A stretch of DNA of 64,000 bases from Gloeobacter morelensis MG652769 (GTDB lineage Bacteria; Cyanobacteriota; Cyanobacteriia; Gloeobacterales; Gloeobacteraceae): contig NZ_CP063845.1 in assembly GCF_021018745.1 (NCBI RefSeq), forward strand, positions 2,108,001 to 2,172,000. The letters run 5' to 3'. Position 1 is the first letter of the stretch, and every line of letters begins with the position of its first letter. A program made the position numbers and the translations under genes. The notes under the pieces were generated by a model, which ran no database searches, was not told where the DNA came from, and worked only from the letters and a program-made list of their open reading frames with translations. This document shows positions 15,728 through 24,775 of the stretch, in pieces.

Positions 15728-17035
15728 GTGATTATTATCGATTCGATGCTTGAGCGTCGCCAATCGGAAGGCAGGCCCATCCGTGTCGGCATGGTCGGCG
15801 CCGGTTTTGCCGGCCGCGGTCTGGCGATGCAGATGGTCACCTCGATAGTCGGCATGCAGCTGGTGGCCATCGCCAACCGCACCCTCGACGGGGCCAAGCG
15901 CGCCTACCGCGAGGCGGGCGTGGAGCAGGTGCGCACCGTCGAGACCACCGGCCAGTTGGAGACGGCCGTCGCCGAGGGGCACTACGCCGTCACCGACGAC
16001 CCGTTCTTGCTGTGCGAGGCGGTCAACATCGACGCTATCGTCGAAATCACCGGCGAGGTCGAATTTGGCGCCCGGGTGATCTTGAAGGCGATCGAGCACG
16101 GCAAGCACGTCATTTTGATGAACGCCGAACTGGATGCCACCCTGGGGCCGGTGCTCAAAGCCTACGCCGACCGGGCGGGCGTGGTGTTCACCAACGCCGA
16201 CGGCGACCAGCCGGGGGTGATCATGAACCTGTTTCGCTATGTGCGGACGCTTGGCTTCAAGCCTCTGCTATGCGGCAACATCAAGAGCCTGCTCGACTGC
16301 CGGCGCACCCCCGAGACCCAAAAAGCCTGGGCTGAGGCCAACTTCCAGCGCACGAAAATGGTCACCTCCTTTGCCGACGGCACCAAGATCGCCATGGAGA
16401 TGTGCACGGTGGCCAACGCCACCGGCATGGGCGTCGGCAAGCGCGGCATGTACGGACCCACCGCCGGCCACGTCGATGAAGCCCCCGGTCTGTTTGACCT
16501 TGATGAGCTGATGCGCGGCGGTCTGGTGGACTATCTCCTGGGTGCCCAACCGAGTTTTGGGGTGTTCGTGCTCGGTTACAGCGAGAACCCGCTCAAGCAG
16601 CGCTATATGCGCTTCTACAAGATGGGCGATGGGCCGGTCTATACGTTCTACACGCCCTTTCACCTGAGCCCGCTGGAAGCACCTTTGACGGTGGCGCGGG
16701 CGGTGCTGCTGGGCGACGCGGCTGTCGTCCCCATCGGCGAACCGGTCTGCGAAGTGATCGCCCAGGCGAAACGGCCGCTGGGAGCCGGTGAGACCCTGGA
16801 CGGCATCGGCGGTTTCACCTGCTACGGAATGCTCGAAAATGCCCGCACAGCCCGCGCCGAGAACCTGCTGCCGATGGGCCTCACCGACGGCTGCCGGCTT
16901 TTGCGCGACATCGCCATCGACCAGCCCATTACCTTTGCGGATGTGGAGTTGCCCGCGAACCGCTTGAGCGACCGGCTCTACCGCGAGCAAAGCGTCGCCC
17001 TTGCCGCCCGGCGCACGCTGCAGCCTGCCGAGTAG
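15728..17035 (+). CDS. NAD(P)-dependent oxidoreductase with SAF-like C-terminal domain (paralog 2)
   Basis: A 435-residue tandem paralog of the preceding gene. GTG start at 15728 follows AAGGA. It keeps the same blocks: GMVGAGFAGRGLAMQM, EHGKHVILMNAELDATLGP, NADGDQPGVIMNLFRYVRTL, TSFADGTKIAMEM, AGETLDGIGGFTCYG and LLPMGLTDGCRLLRDI. Both copies keep their cofactor motif, so they may catalyse two successive steps or form a heteromer. A 63-base spacer separates them, and the Wzc-type kinase follows after 75 bases. Confidence 0.8.
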   Translation: MIIIDSMLERRQSEGRPIRVGMVGAGFAGRGLAMQMVTSIVGMQLVAIANRTLDGAKRAYREAGVEQVRTVETTGQLETAVAEGHYAVTDDPFLLCEAVNIDAIVEITGEVEFGARVILKAIEHGKHVILMNAELDATLGPVLKAYADRAGVVFTNADGDQPGVIMNLFRYVRTLGFKPLLCGNIKSLLDCRRTPETQKAWAEANFQRTKMVTSFADGTKIAMEMCTVANATGMGVGKRGMYGPTAGHVDEAPGLFDLDELMRGGLVDYLLGAQPSFGVFVLGYSENPLKQRYMRFYKMGDGPVYTFYTPFHLSPLEAPLTVARAVLLGDAAVVPIGEPVCEVIAQAKRPLGAGETLDGIGGFTCYGMLENARTARAENLLPMGLTDGCRLLRDIAIDQPITFADVELPANRLSDRLYREQSVALAARRTLQPAE

Positions 17036-17110
17036 GTTTCAGTAAGCACCCTGGCACCTGACACCTGGCACCGATCATCCTTCACAGTCTCATTTATTTC
17101 CCTAACCACC

Positions 17111-19210
17111 ATGACCACACTCTCATCGATCCTGGCGGCCTTTCAGCGCCACTGGCTCTGGGCTACGCTCGCCTTCTGCGCGGTATTGGGTTCGGCGTTG
17201 GCGGTCGGCTTTGTCACCACACCGATTTACAAGTCCCAGATGCGGTTCATTTTCCTCGACAACTCCCCGCGCATGCAAATGCTCGAAGGCTTCGCCGAGG
17301 GTGGTCCCTTTACCCGCACCAGCGATCCGCTCGAGAACAAGATGGAGTTGGTCAAGACCCATGCCATCTTGAACACGGCGATCGACAAGTACAAGCTTCG
17401 CAACCCGGCCACCGGTGAAGCGTTCACCCCCGACGAGTTGCGCTCGGGACTCGCCATCGAAAGCGTCCTGGGTACCGACATGGTGGACATGGCCTTCACC
17501 AACACCGACCCCCAGATTGCCCGCAGCGTCGTCACCGCCCTTGCCCAGACGCTCATCGACGACACGATCGCAAGCAACCGCGCCCGGGCTACGACGCTGC
17601 GCGAATTTATCGAAAACAAACTGCCCGGGGTCGAGCGCAAGCTCAAAGACAGCGAGCGGCGCCGCCAGCAGTACCAGAAGCAGTCGGGCTCGGTGGAAGT
17701 TACCGTCGAAGCACAGGCGGCCGTGCGCGAACTGGGGGAACTGGAGGCTACCAGCCGCCGCCTGCAGGCGACCAATGGCTCCTTGAATTCACAAATCGCC
17801 CAACTGCGGCGCCAACTGGGGGGCAAGTCCACCCAGCAGGCGGTGACCGATGTGGCGGTGAGCGCCGATCCGGACCTGCAGGCCAACCGGCGCGCCCTGG
17901 CGGACCTCGACGCCGAGATTGCCCGCCAGAGTGCCCAGCTGGGCGAGCGCCACCCCCAGATGATCAACCTGCGCGAGCAGCAAAAAGAACTCAACCGGCT
18001 CATCGCCAGCCGGGTCAAAGCCCTGGGCGGCAGCCGCACCGGTGCGGTCGACCCGGTCTCCCAGACGATCACCGGTCAAATGGCCGACCTCGAAGCGCGT
18101 CTGAGCGGCGGCCGCCAGGAACTGGCGAGTGTCGAAGCCTCGATTGGCCGCTACCGGGGCCGCCTGGCGACCTTGCCGGAGCGGCAGGTGACCCTGGCCC
18201 AGCTCGACCGCCAGGTGCAGCTTGAAAGTGCTTCCTACAATCTGCTCGCCAGCCGCCTGGAGGAAGCCAAGATCGCCGAGGCCCAAAGTTTTGCCAACGT
18301 GCGCGTCGTCGATCCGGCGAGCGAACCGGAAAAACCGGTCTGGCCCAACTTCCCGCTGCTGGCGGTGGCGGGCACCATGCTGGGCCTGGGGGCCGCCTCC
18401 GGGATTATCGCTTTGCTGGAAGCGGGCCGCAAGAGCATCAACTCCCAGCAGATGCAAGATCTGCTGCAGGTGCCGGTGCTCGCCTCGCTGCCGCTGCTGG
18501 AATCTTCGTCGGAGCGGCTTATCCACGCCTGGAACCGCGAGAGCTACCGGATGCTGTGCATGAACTTGCGCTTTCTGGTACCCGGTGCCCCCGGCAAAGC
18601 GGCGGTGATCGTGGTCAGTTCAGCGGTGGCCAACGAAGGCAAGTCCACCGTCGCCACCAATCTGGCCCGGGCGATGGCCCGCGCCGGCAGGCGTACACTT
18701 ATCGTCGACGCCGACCTGGTGCGCCCGAGCCTCAGTGAGACTTTCGGCCTGGAGGGTCGGGGGGGGCTTGCCGAGTGGCTCTTCCATCGCCCCAGCGCCG
18801 GCAGCGTCGTCAACTACGTGCAGCAGACGGCGGTGAGCAACCTCGATGTGCTCGGGGCGGGCAGCCTGCAGTTGCCCGACTCCGGAAGCCTGCTCGACGA
18901 GGAGGTGGTCGACGCGCTCATCGGTGCACTGGAGCCCCACTACGAGCAGATCATCATCGACACGCCGCCCATGGCCGGTTACGCCCACGGCCACAGCCTC
19001 GCGGCCCGCTCCGAGGGGGTGCTGCTGGTCCTCAGGCCCGGCCACGCCGACATCGAGCACCTCAAACTGCTCAAGCAGACCCTCGACCGCAACCGCATTC
19101 CGCTGCTCGGCACCGTCTTCAACGGCATCGACGCCGCCGAGGACGCGTCGGTGGGCTACTACTACGACCGCACCAGCAAGCCCAGAAAACAGCTGCTTCT
19201 TCCCGAATGA
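17111..19210 (+). CDS. Wzc-type polysaccharide co-polymerase / BY tyrosine kinase
   Basis: A 699-residue inner-membrane protein that controls chain length and export of exopolysaccharide. An N-terminal transmembrane helix (residues of about 17-37) and a Wzz domain are followed by a long coiled coil (roughly 150-400), a second transmembrane helix (FPLLAVAGTMLGLGAASGII) and a cytoplasmic kinase. The kinase has Walker A ANEGKSTVATN near 506, Walker A' TLIVDADLVRP near 530 and Walker B QIIIDTPPMAG near 614. The C-terminus carries a Tyr cluster (VGYYYDRTS), the usual autophosphorylation site. The Wza-type gene overlaps its stop codon by four bases (ATGA). Confidence 0.93.
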   Translation: MTTLSSILAAFQRHWLWATLAFCAVLGSALAVGFVTTPIYKSQMRFIFLDNSPRMQMLEGFAEGGPFTRTSDPLENKMELVKTHAILNTAIDKYKLRNPATGEAFTPDELRSGLAIESVLGTDMVDMAFTNTDPQIARSVVTALAQTLIDDTIASNRARATTLREFIENKLPGVERKLKDSERRRQQYQKQSGSVEVTVEAQAAVRELGELEATSRRLQATNGSLNSQIAQLRRQLGGKSTQQAVTDVAVSADPDLQANRRALADLDAEIARQSAQLGERHPQMINLREQQKELNRLIASRVKALGGSRTGAVDPVSQTITGQMADLEARLSGGRQELASVEASIGRYRGRLATLPERQVTLAQLDRQVQLESASYNLLASRLEEAKIAEAQSFANVRVVDPASEPEKPVWPNFPLLAVAGTMLGLGAASGIIALLEAGRKSINSQQMQDLLQVPVLASLPLLESSSERLIHAWNRESYRMLCMNLRFLVPGAPGKAAVIVVSSAVANEGKSTVATNLARAMARAGRRTLIVDADLVRPSLSETFGLEGRGGLAEWLFHRPSAGSVVNYVQQTAVSNLDVLGAGSLQLPDSGSLLDEEVVDALIGALEPHYEQIIIDTPPMAGYAHGHSLAARSEGVLLVLRPGHADIEHLKLLKQTLDRNRIPLLGTVFNGIDAAEDASVGYYYDRTSKPRKQLLLPE

Positions 19211-20298
19211 GCGAGCGTGCCATGAAAAAAACCTTTTGGTTGTCCTTGAGCCTCGCCTGCACCGCCGCCCTGGGGGTGGCCCTACCCGCCCCGGCCCAGC
19301 AGGCGGCCGCCCCGGTGGCGAGCTTCGACGCATCGGTAACCAACCAGGGCTACCGCCTGCGCTCCGGCGATCAGATCCGCATCGACGTGCTGGGCTTTGC
19401 GGATCTTTCGCGCGAGCAGACGATTTTGCCCGACGGCACGATCAACATCATGTACGTGGGCGCGGTGCGCGCCGCCGGGCGCACCCCGGAGGATCTATCC
19501 GAGCATCTGCGCAGCCAGTTCACCGGCATCCTCAAAAAACCGGTGATCGCCGTGTCGGTGACGGAGACGCGGCCCCTGCAGGTCAACGTCGTGGGCGAGG
19601 TGATGCGCCCCGGCCCGCAGGTGTTCTTGCCCCAGACCGGCACTATGGCGGCGGGCGGTACCCAGGGCGGCCTCACCCGGCGGGTAGGCGTCGAGCGCAT
19701 CTCCAACGCCATTGCCCTGGCCGGCGGCGTCACCCACCGCGCCGACGTGCGCCAGGTCACCCTGATTCGCCAGCTGCCGGACAGTGATCAAAAAGAGACC
19801 GTCAACCTCTGGGAGGCGCTGCAGACCGGCGATTTCCGGCGCGATCTGACCCTCACCGACGGCGACACCATCCAGGTGCCCGCCCTGCCCGCGGACGACA
19901 AAATTACCGAGGACATGGCCCAGCAGGTGGCTACCTCCTCGCTGGCCCCCCGGACCATCAATGTACAGGTGGCAGGGGAGGTGAAGCGCCCCGGTGCGGT
20001 CGAGATCGACCCGCGCTCGGGCCTGCTCAACGCCATCTCCGCGGCGGGCGGCGCCACCAACGAAGCCAACCTCGAGGATATCTCGCTGGCCCGCATGCTC
20101 CCCAACGGTCGCATCGAGCGCGTCGCCCTCAACCTCAACAAAGTCTCCGACGGCAGCCAAAAAATCCAGGTGCGCAACGGCGACGTTGTCTTCGTCGGCC
20201 GTGGCGGCAGCTTTGCCGCCGCCGATCAGTCCCGCGCGTTTTTGGGACCGCTGGGCGACATACTGCGCATCTTCACCTTCCCGTTCCGCTTTTTCTAG
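19207..20298 (+). CDS. Wza-type polysaccharide export protein with SLBB domains
   Basis: A 363-residue secreted protein. A signal peptide (MKKTFWLSLSLACTAALG, then LPAPAQQ) leads to the Poly_export domain (YRLRSGDQIRIDVLGFADLS, LPDGTINIMYVGAVRAAGRT). Two SLBB repeats follow: LQVNVVGEVMRPGPQVFL, then INVQVAGEVKRPGAVEID. It should form part of the outer-membrane channel working with the Wzc kinase. No lipobox Cys is visible after the signal, unlike E. coli Wza. ATG at 19207 overlaps the upstream stop and suggests coupling; the inner ATG at 19222, right at the signal peptide, is an alternative. Confidence 0.92.
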   Translation: MSERAMKKTFWLSLSLACTAALGVALPAPAQQAAAPVASFDASVTNQGYRLRSGDQIRIDVLGFADLSREQTILPDGTINIMYVGAVRAAGRTPEDLSEHLRSQFTGILKKPVIAVSVTETRPLQVNVVGEVMRPGPQVFLPQTGTMAAGGTQGGLTRRVGVERISNAIALAGGVTHRADVRQVTLIRQLPDSDQKETVNLWEALQTGDFRRDLTLTDGDTIQVPALPADDKITEDMAQQVATSSLAPRTINVQVAGEVKRPGAVEIDPRSGLLNAISAAGGATNEANLEDISLARMLPNGRIERVALNLNKVSDGSQKIQVRNGDVVFVGRGGSFAAADQSRAFLGPLGDILRIFTFPFRFF

Positions 20299-20314
20299 AG
20301 GCCGCGCTGTTCCT

Positions 20315-20347
20315 GCCGGGCTGCAGCACCTGCTCGGCCCGGCTTTG
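20315..20347 (+). terminator. Hairpin after the Wza-type gene
   Basis: GCCGGGC at 20315-20321 pairs with GCCCGGC at 20337-20343, with an inner GCAG/CTGC stem, followed by TTTG. The T-tract is short, so this may be a weak terminator or attenuator within the operon. Confidence 0.35.
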
Positions 20348-20388
20348 TTCCCAGCCCAACGGTTCTTCATAAGAGGTGTGCAAATTAT

Positions 20389-21360
20389 ATGAAAGCCTTC
20401 ATCCTGGCGGCGGGCAAGGGAACCCGCCTGCGTCCGCTCACCAACCTGGTGCCCAAACCCCTGGTCCCCGTACTCAACCGGCCGGTGATGGGTCGCATGC
20501 TCGATCTGTGCCGCGAGCACGGCTTCTGTGAAGCGATGGCCAACTTACACTATCAGGGCGAAAAGATCGAGCGGGCCTTTGGCGACGGCTGCGAGTACGG
20601 CGTCGATCTCGCCTACTCCCATGAGACGCAGCTGTTGGGCACCGCGGGCGGGGTGCGCCGTCAGGCGGCTTACCTGCAGGGTGGCACCTTCGTGGTCACC
20701 TCGGCGGACGTGGTGACCGATCTGGATTTTTCCGAACTGTTGGCTTTTCACCGCACCCGGGGGGCGCTAGCTACCATCGCCACCACGGTGGTGAGCGACC
20801 CATCGCGCTTTGGGGTGCTGGTGTGCGACCCGGACGGGCGCGTGCGCTCCTTTCAAGAAAAACCCGCCCCCGGCACCGCGCGCTCGAATCTGGTCAACAT
20901 GGGTATCTACATGCTCGAACCGGAAATTTTTGATTTCATTCCCGCTGGGGAAGAATTCGACTTCGGCTCGCAACTGTTTCCAATACTGGTGGCCAAAGGA
21001 GCGCCCATCTACGCGCTGGAGACCAAAGCCTACTGGTCAGACATCGGCACCCTCAGCCAGTACCTGCACACCCACTGGGATCTGTTGAGCCAACCGGGGC
21101 TGCAGTCGCGCATCGGCCGCCACACGGTCATCGAGCCGGGGGCGCGCATCTCGCCCACTGCCCTGGTGGGGGATCACTGCTACATCCACTCCACCGCCAT
21201 CGTCGAGGGCAACTCCTGCATCGGCGACGGCACCATCCTCAATCACGGCGCCCGGGTGCTCGACTCGGTGGTCTGGTCGGCGGCAGCCTTTCGCCTGAGC
21301 GTCGCCGATACGGTTGTGCGCTCGGTGCGCGCCGACGATTGCTGCATCGCCATTAGCTAG
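20389..21360 (+). CDS. NDP-sugar pyrophosphorylase (GlmU/ManC-like nucleotidyltransferase with beta-helix tail)
   Basis: A 323-residue nucleotidyltransferase. The N-terminal part is MKAFILAAGKGTRLRPLT, then VPKPLVPVLNRPVMGRML, followed by the sugar-binding VNMGIYMLEPEIFDFIP. The last third has hexapeptide-like repeats (IGRHTVIEPGARISPTALVG, CYIHSTAIVEGNSCIGDGT) forming a left-handed beta-helix, as in mannose-1-phosphate guanylyltransferases and glucose-1-phosphate thymidylyltransferase-like enzymes. It supplies an activated sugar to the island; which sugar and nucleotide it uses is not certain. It lies 9 bases before the ligase gene. Confidence 0.85.
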   Translation: MKAFILAAGKGTRLRPLTNLVPKPLVPVLNRPVMGRMLDLCREHGFCEAMANLHYQGEKIERAFGDGCEYGVDLAYSHETQLLGTAGGVRRQAAYLQGGTFVVTSADVVTDLDFSELLAFHRTRGALATIATTVVSDPSRFGVLVCDPDGRVRSFQEKPAPGTARSNLVNMGIYMLEPEIFDFIPAGEEFDFGSQLFPILVAKGAPIYALETKAYWSDIGTLSQYLHTHWDLLSQPGLQSRIGRHTVIEPGARISPTALVGDHCYIHSTAIVEGNSCIGDGTILNHGARVLDSVVWSAAAFRLSVADTVVRSVRADDCCIAIS

Positions 21361-21369
21361 GAATATCCC

Positions 21370-22812
21370 ATGCAAGCAGCCCTGCTCAACCGCCCTGGCG
21401 GCTGGATCGCCCTGGCGGCCTTTATCGCCGGATGCATCGTGCTCGGGGCCGCCCTGGTCAAATCCCCCATGCTGGTGGGGGCGGCCGCCGTGGTCGCCGT
21501 CGGTGTGCTCTGCCTCATCCTCAAGTTTGAGGTGACGGTGATTGTCCTGCTGGTGCTGCGCTCGAGCCTCGACCCATTCAGCAGCTTCGGGTTGACCGGG
21601 GCATTAGCGCTGCTGATCGACGCGGTGACGGTGATTTATCTGCTCACCCGTGTGCTCGCGCGCAAACCGATCCAGGGCGACTGGCTGTGGGGGGTGCTGG
21701 CACTGTTTATCGCCTTGATGGGCTTTTGGCCCCTCGCCATGGCCCAGGGCTGGCTCGGCCACCGCGCCGACGCGGCGATGCTGGGTTACCCGACTTTGGG
21801 CGAGGACAGTCTGCGCGAGTGGATCCGCATCCTCTCCTATGCGATGATCTACGGCCTGGCGATGCAGCTCAAAGGCCGCATCGCCCCGGAGCGGCTGTTG
21901 AGCCTGATCATGCTCTCGCTCGTCGTGCCGCTCACGGTCGCCTTTTTGCAGATGTTCGCCAACGGTGCCTTGCCGCCGCTGATGCAGACGCGCATGGAGG
22001 GCCGCGTCTTCGGCACCGTGAGCCATCCCGACACCTTCGTGCTCTATTTGCTTTTGATGATGGGGCTGTCGTGGTGGAGATTCCGGCTCACCGGCCACTG
22101 GCGCTGGCTGGTGTTGATGGCGGTGCTGGTCATCCCTTATACGGGCACCAAGACCCTCGGGGGCCTGGGTATGGCGGCGGTCTTTTTGGCGGTGCTGCTG
22201 CTGCCGCGCCTCAATGCCAAGACAATCATCGGCGGGGCCATCGCCGTGGCATTGGTGCTGGGCTCCTTCACCGCTTCCCCGGCGGGGCAGGAGCGCCTCG
22301 AATCGCTGCGCCAGACACCGATATTCAACGGCCAGCTCGATGTCAACAGCGCCGTGCACCTGGCGAGCGTCCAGAACAACTCGTTTGTCTGGCGTCTGGC
22401 CCAGTGGACCTATCTCATCAACGCCTGGCAGCGTGCCCCCGTGCTGGGCCACGGCCTGAACACCTCGACCGCGCTTTCACCATTTCACAACGGTGCCCAC
22501 AACGACTATGTGCGCGCCCTGGCCGAGACGGGCCTGGTCGGACTGGTGCTCTACCTGGGGTTGTGGGCGGCGGTGCTGACGCGGTTGGTTGGGTTATGGC
22601 GGGCTTCGCCGCGCGACTCCTGCGCCCGGGAGCTTCGCCTGGTGCTCATCGCCGTCTGCGCGGCGCTGCTGCTTGGTAGCCTGACCAATCACCTGTGGGA
22701 AACGACGACTTTCTACTTCTACTGGTGGACAGCCGTGGCGGTCGCCGGCTGGACTTTTTCGGAGAAAACCCGACATGACCCGCATCCACGCCCTCTGTCT
22801 AGCGCGCAATGA
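21370..22812 (+). CDS. O-antigen ligase / polymerase (Wzy-WaaL family membrane protein)
   Basis: A 480-residue integral membrane protein with about ten to twelve hydrophobic helices. A large periplasmic loop sits between residues of about 300 and 370, and the conserved motif HNDYVRALAETGLVGLVLYL follows, the hallmark of the Wzy_C/O-antigen ligase family. It should polymerise or ligate lipid-linked repeat units at the periplasmic face. In a Wzc/Wza locus polymerase (Wzy) is the likelier role. Its end overlaps the next glycosyltransferase by 38 bases. Confidence 0.87.
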   Translation: MQAALLNRPGGWIALAAFIAGCIVLGAALVKSPMLVGAAAVVAVGVLCLILKFEVTVIVLLVLRSSLDPFSSFGLTGALALLIDAVTVIYLLTRVLARKPIQGDWLWGVLALFIALMGFWPLAMAQGWLGHRADAAMLGYPTLGEDSLREWIRILSYAMIYGLAMQLKGRIAPERLLSLIMLSLVVPLTVAFLQMFANGALPPLMQTRMEGRVFGTVSHPDTFVLYLLLMMGLSWWRFRLTGHWRWLVLMAVLVIPYTGTKTLGGLGMAAVFLAVLLLPRLNAKTIIGGAIAVALVLGSFTASPAGQERLESLRQTPIFNGQLDVNSAVHLASVQNNSFVWRLAQWTYLINAWQRAPVLGHGLNTSTALSPFHNGAHNDYVRALAETGLVGLVLYLGLWAAVLTRLVGLWRASPRDSCARELRLVLIAVCAALLLGSLTNHLWETTTFYFYWWTAVAVAGWTFSEKTRHDPHPRPLSSAQ

Positions 22813-23620
22813 AGGCGATATCATCGCCCAGACCCTGCTCCACGCGAGCCGTTTCTGCCACCGCATCTACGTGTGGGATAACGGCAGCGAGGACGATACC
22901 TGGGAGCAGGTAAAACGCGTCGAATCGGCGGTGATTGTTCCCTATCGGCGCGAGGGCTCGCCCTTTCACTTCGGGCTGCGCGCCCAGATGTTCGCCGACA
23001 TCCGGTCTAGCTGTCAGCCGGGCGATTGGATCTTCGTCCTCGATGCCGACGAGTTTCTGGCCGAAAGCCCCAGGCGGGCAATCGCCGCCGCCGAGCGCGA
23101 GGGCGCCTGCCAGATCAACACCCTGCAGTACAACTTCATCTTCACCGACACCGATCTGGTCCTCTGGAAAGCGGGCGACGACTCGCGCGGGCTGCCCGTC
23201 CAGCAGCGCCGCCGCTACTACCGCTTCTCCAATATCGAGCAGCGCCTGTTTCGCGTCGACGACGCCCTCGTCTGGCCAACCGGCGTCGATGCCGCACGCC
23301 CACGCGGCTATGCGATGCCGCCCAAACTCAAAAAATGCTCCCGCCGGCTCGCCAACTGCCACTACCAGTACCGCGATCCCGAACAGATGCAGTTGCGGCT
23401 TGCCACCCGCCTGGCGGCGCGCGCCGCCAACCGCCACAACTTTCAGCACTACCGCAACATCGACGAAAATTTTGACTGGATGCGCTTTGTCGAACCGAGT
23501 GCGGACTGCCACTACTACCGGGGCGACGGGCGCTTCAAGATTACCCTCGCCGAGCGCGCCAGGCTCTTTCGGCGCCATTTTGGTCACCACACCTTCTTCC
23601 GCTTTGACTTTTTGGCCTAA
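22775..23620 (+). CDS. Family 2 glycosyltransferase
   Basis: A 281-residue GT-A enzyme. The start RIHALCLARNEGDIIAQTLL is typical of family 2 members, followed by VWDNGSEDDTWEQV and the metal-binding region WIFVLDADEFLAESP (DxD-type). Cytoplasmic or membrane-associated; donor and acceptor sugars are unknown. The reading frame begins inside the end of the ligase gene, suggesting coupled translation. Confidence 0.86.
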   Translation: MTRIHALCLARNEGDIIAQTLLHASRFCHRIYVWDNGSEDDTWEQVKRVESAVIVPYRREGSPFHFGLRAQMFADIRSSCQPGDWIFVLDADEFLAESPRRAIAAAEREGACQINTLQYNFIFTDTDLVLWKAGDDSRGLPVQQRRRYYRFSNIEQRLFRVDDALVWPTGVDAARPRGYAMPPKLKKCSRRLANCHYQYRDPEQMQLRLATRLAARAANRHNFQHYRNIDENFDWMRFVEPSADCHYYRGDGRFKITLAERARLFRRHFGHHTFFRFDFLA

Positions 23621-23623
23621 CCT

Positions 23624-24745
23624 ATGAAAAATGTCGGCATCTGTCGTATGGTCTTTCCGTGCGTCTCGGAGACTTTTATTGTCGAGCAGGCGAGCCATCT
23701 GCGCCGCTATCACCCCACCTTCGTGGTCGCCAGGCTGCTCCGGGAGGTGCCCTTCGACAACGTCAAGCTGACAGCGGCGAGCCTATGGGGATGGCAGGAG
23801 CGGCTTTTTTGGCTGACGCGCCAGGCAGGGGGGGGCGCGCGCCACGAGGCCCTCAGGCGCCTGCCGTTGCTGCACGCCCACTTTGGGCGCGACGGCGTCT
23901 ACGCCCTGGCCCTCGCCGAGGCGATCGATATCCCGCTGGTGGTCACCTACCACGGCTTCGATGCCACCGCTTCGCCTTTGGCGCTGTGGTTCTCGCGCGG
24001 GCTGATGAACTACCAGTTTTTGCTGCACGAGCCGGCCTTGCAGCGCCGGGCCGCCGCGATCATCGCAGTCTCTGACTTTATCCACGACCGATTGCTCGCC
24101 AAAGGCTGCCCGCCCGAGAAGATCATCCGCCACTACATTGGCATCGACACTGCCAAGTTCACCCCAGCCGAGCGTCCGGCCGACGAACGCTATATCCTCT
24201 GCGTCGGCCGCCACGCTAAGCGCAAAGGGATCGACGTGCTCATCGAGGCGTTCGCCCGGATTGCCGCGCGCCATCCGGAGGTGACGCTGGTGCAGATTGG
24301 CGCCGGGGCGCTCACCGGCGAATTGCAGGCGCTCGCCCGGCGGCTGGGGGTTGCCGGACGGGTGCGCTTTTTGGGAGCCCAGCCCCACGCCCGGGTGCTC
24401 GAGTGGATGCGCGGGGCGGAAATCTTTTCGCTGCCCAGCCGCACCTCCCGAAGCGGCGACAGCGAAGCGCTGGGCATTGTCTTTAACGAAGCCTCCGCCT
24501 GTGCGGTGCCGGTCGTCTCCACCCGCCACGGCGGCATCCCGGAGGCGATTCTGGATGGCGAGACGGGCCTGCTTGCCCCCGAGGGGGACGCCGTTGCCCT
24601 CGCCGAAAAGCTGGATATTTTGCTCGCGGACCGCGCCCTCGGCCGACGCCTGGGTCGGCGGGGACGGGAGTTTGTGCGCGAACAGTTCGACATCCATACC
24701 CAGACCGCCAAGCTTGAAGCTATCTACGACCGGTTTGCCGCCTGA
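23624..24745 (+). CDS. Family 4 glycosyltransferase
   Basis: A 373-residue GT-B enzyme. The N-terminal acceptor half includes PLLHAHFGRDGVYALALAEA and VVTYHGFDATASPLA. The C-terminal donor half includes ILCVGRHAKRKGIDVLIEAF and the nucleotide-binding EALGIVFNEASACAVPVVST, the retaining GT4 EX7E-like block. ATG at 23624 follows the preceding stop by three bases. Its substrate is unknown; it extends the repeat unit. Confidence 0.9.
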   Translation: MKNVGICRMVFPCVSETFIVEQASHLRRYHPTFVVARLLREVPFDNVKLTAASLWGWQERLFWLTRQAGGGARHEALRRLPLLHAHFGRDGVYALALAEAIDIPLVVTYHGFDATASPLALWFSRGLMNYQFLLHEPALQRRAAAIIAVSDFIHDRLLAKGCPPEKIIRHYIGIDTAKFTPAERPADERYILCVGRHAKRKGIDVLIEAFARIAARHPEVTLVQIGAGALTGELQALARRLGVAGRVRFLGAQPHARVLEWMRGAEIFSLPSRTSRSGDSEALGIVFNEASACAVPVVSTRHGGIPEAILDGETGLLAPEGDAVALAEKLDILLADRALGRRLGRRGREFVREQFDIHTQTAKLEAIYDRFAA

Positions 24746-24775
24746 AACGGCCTATTGTTTCGCTACAGGAATGTG

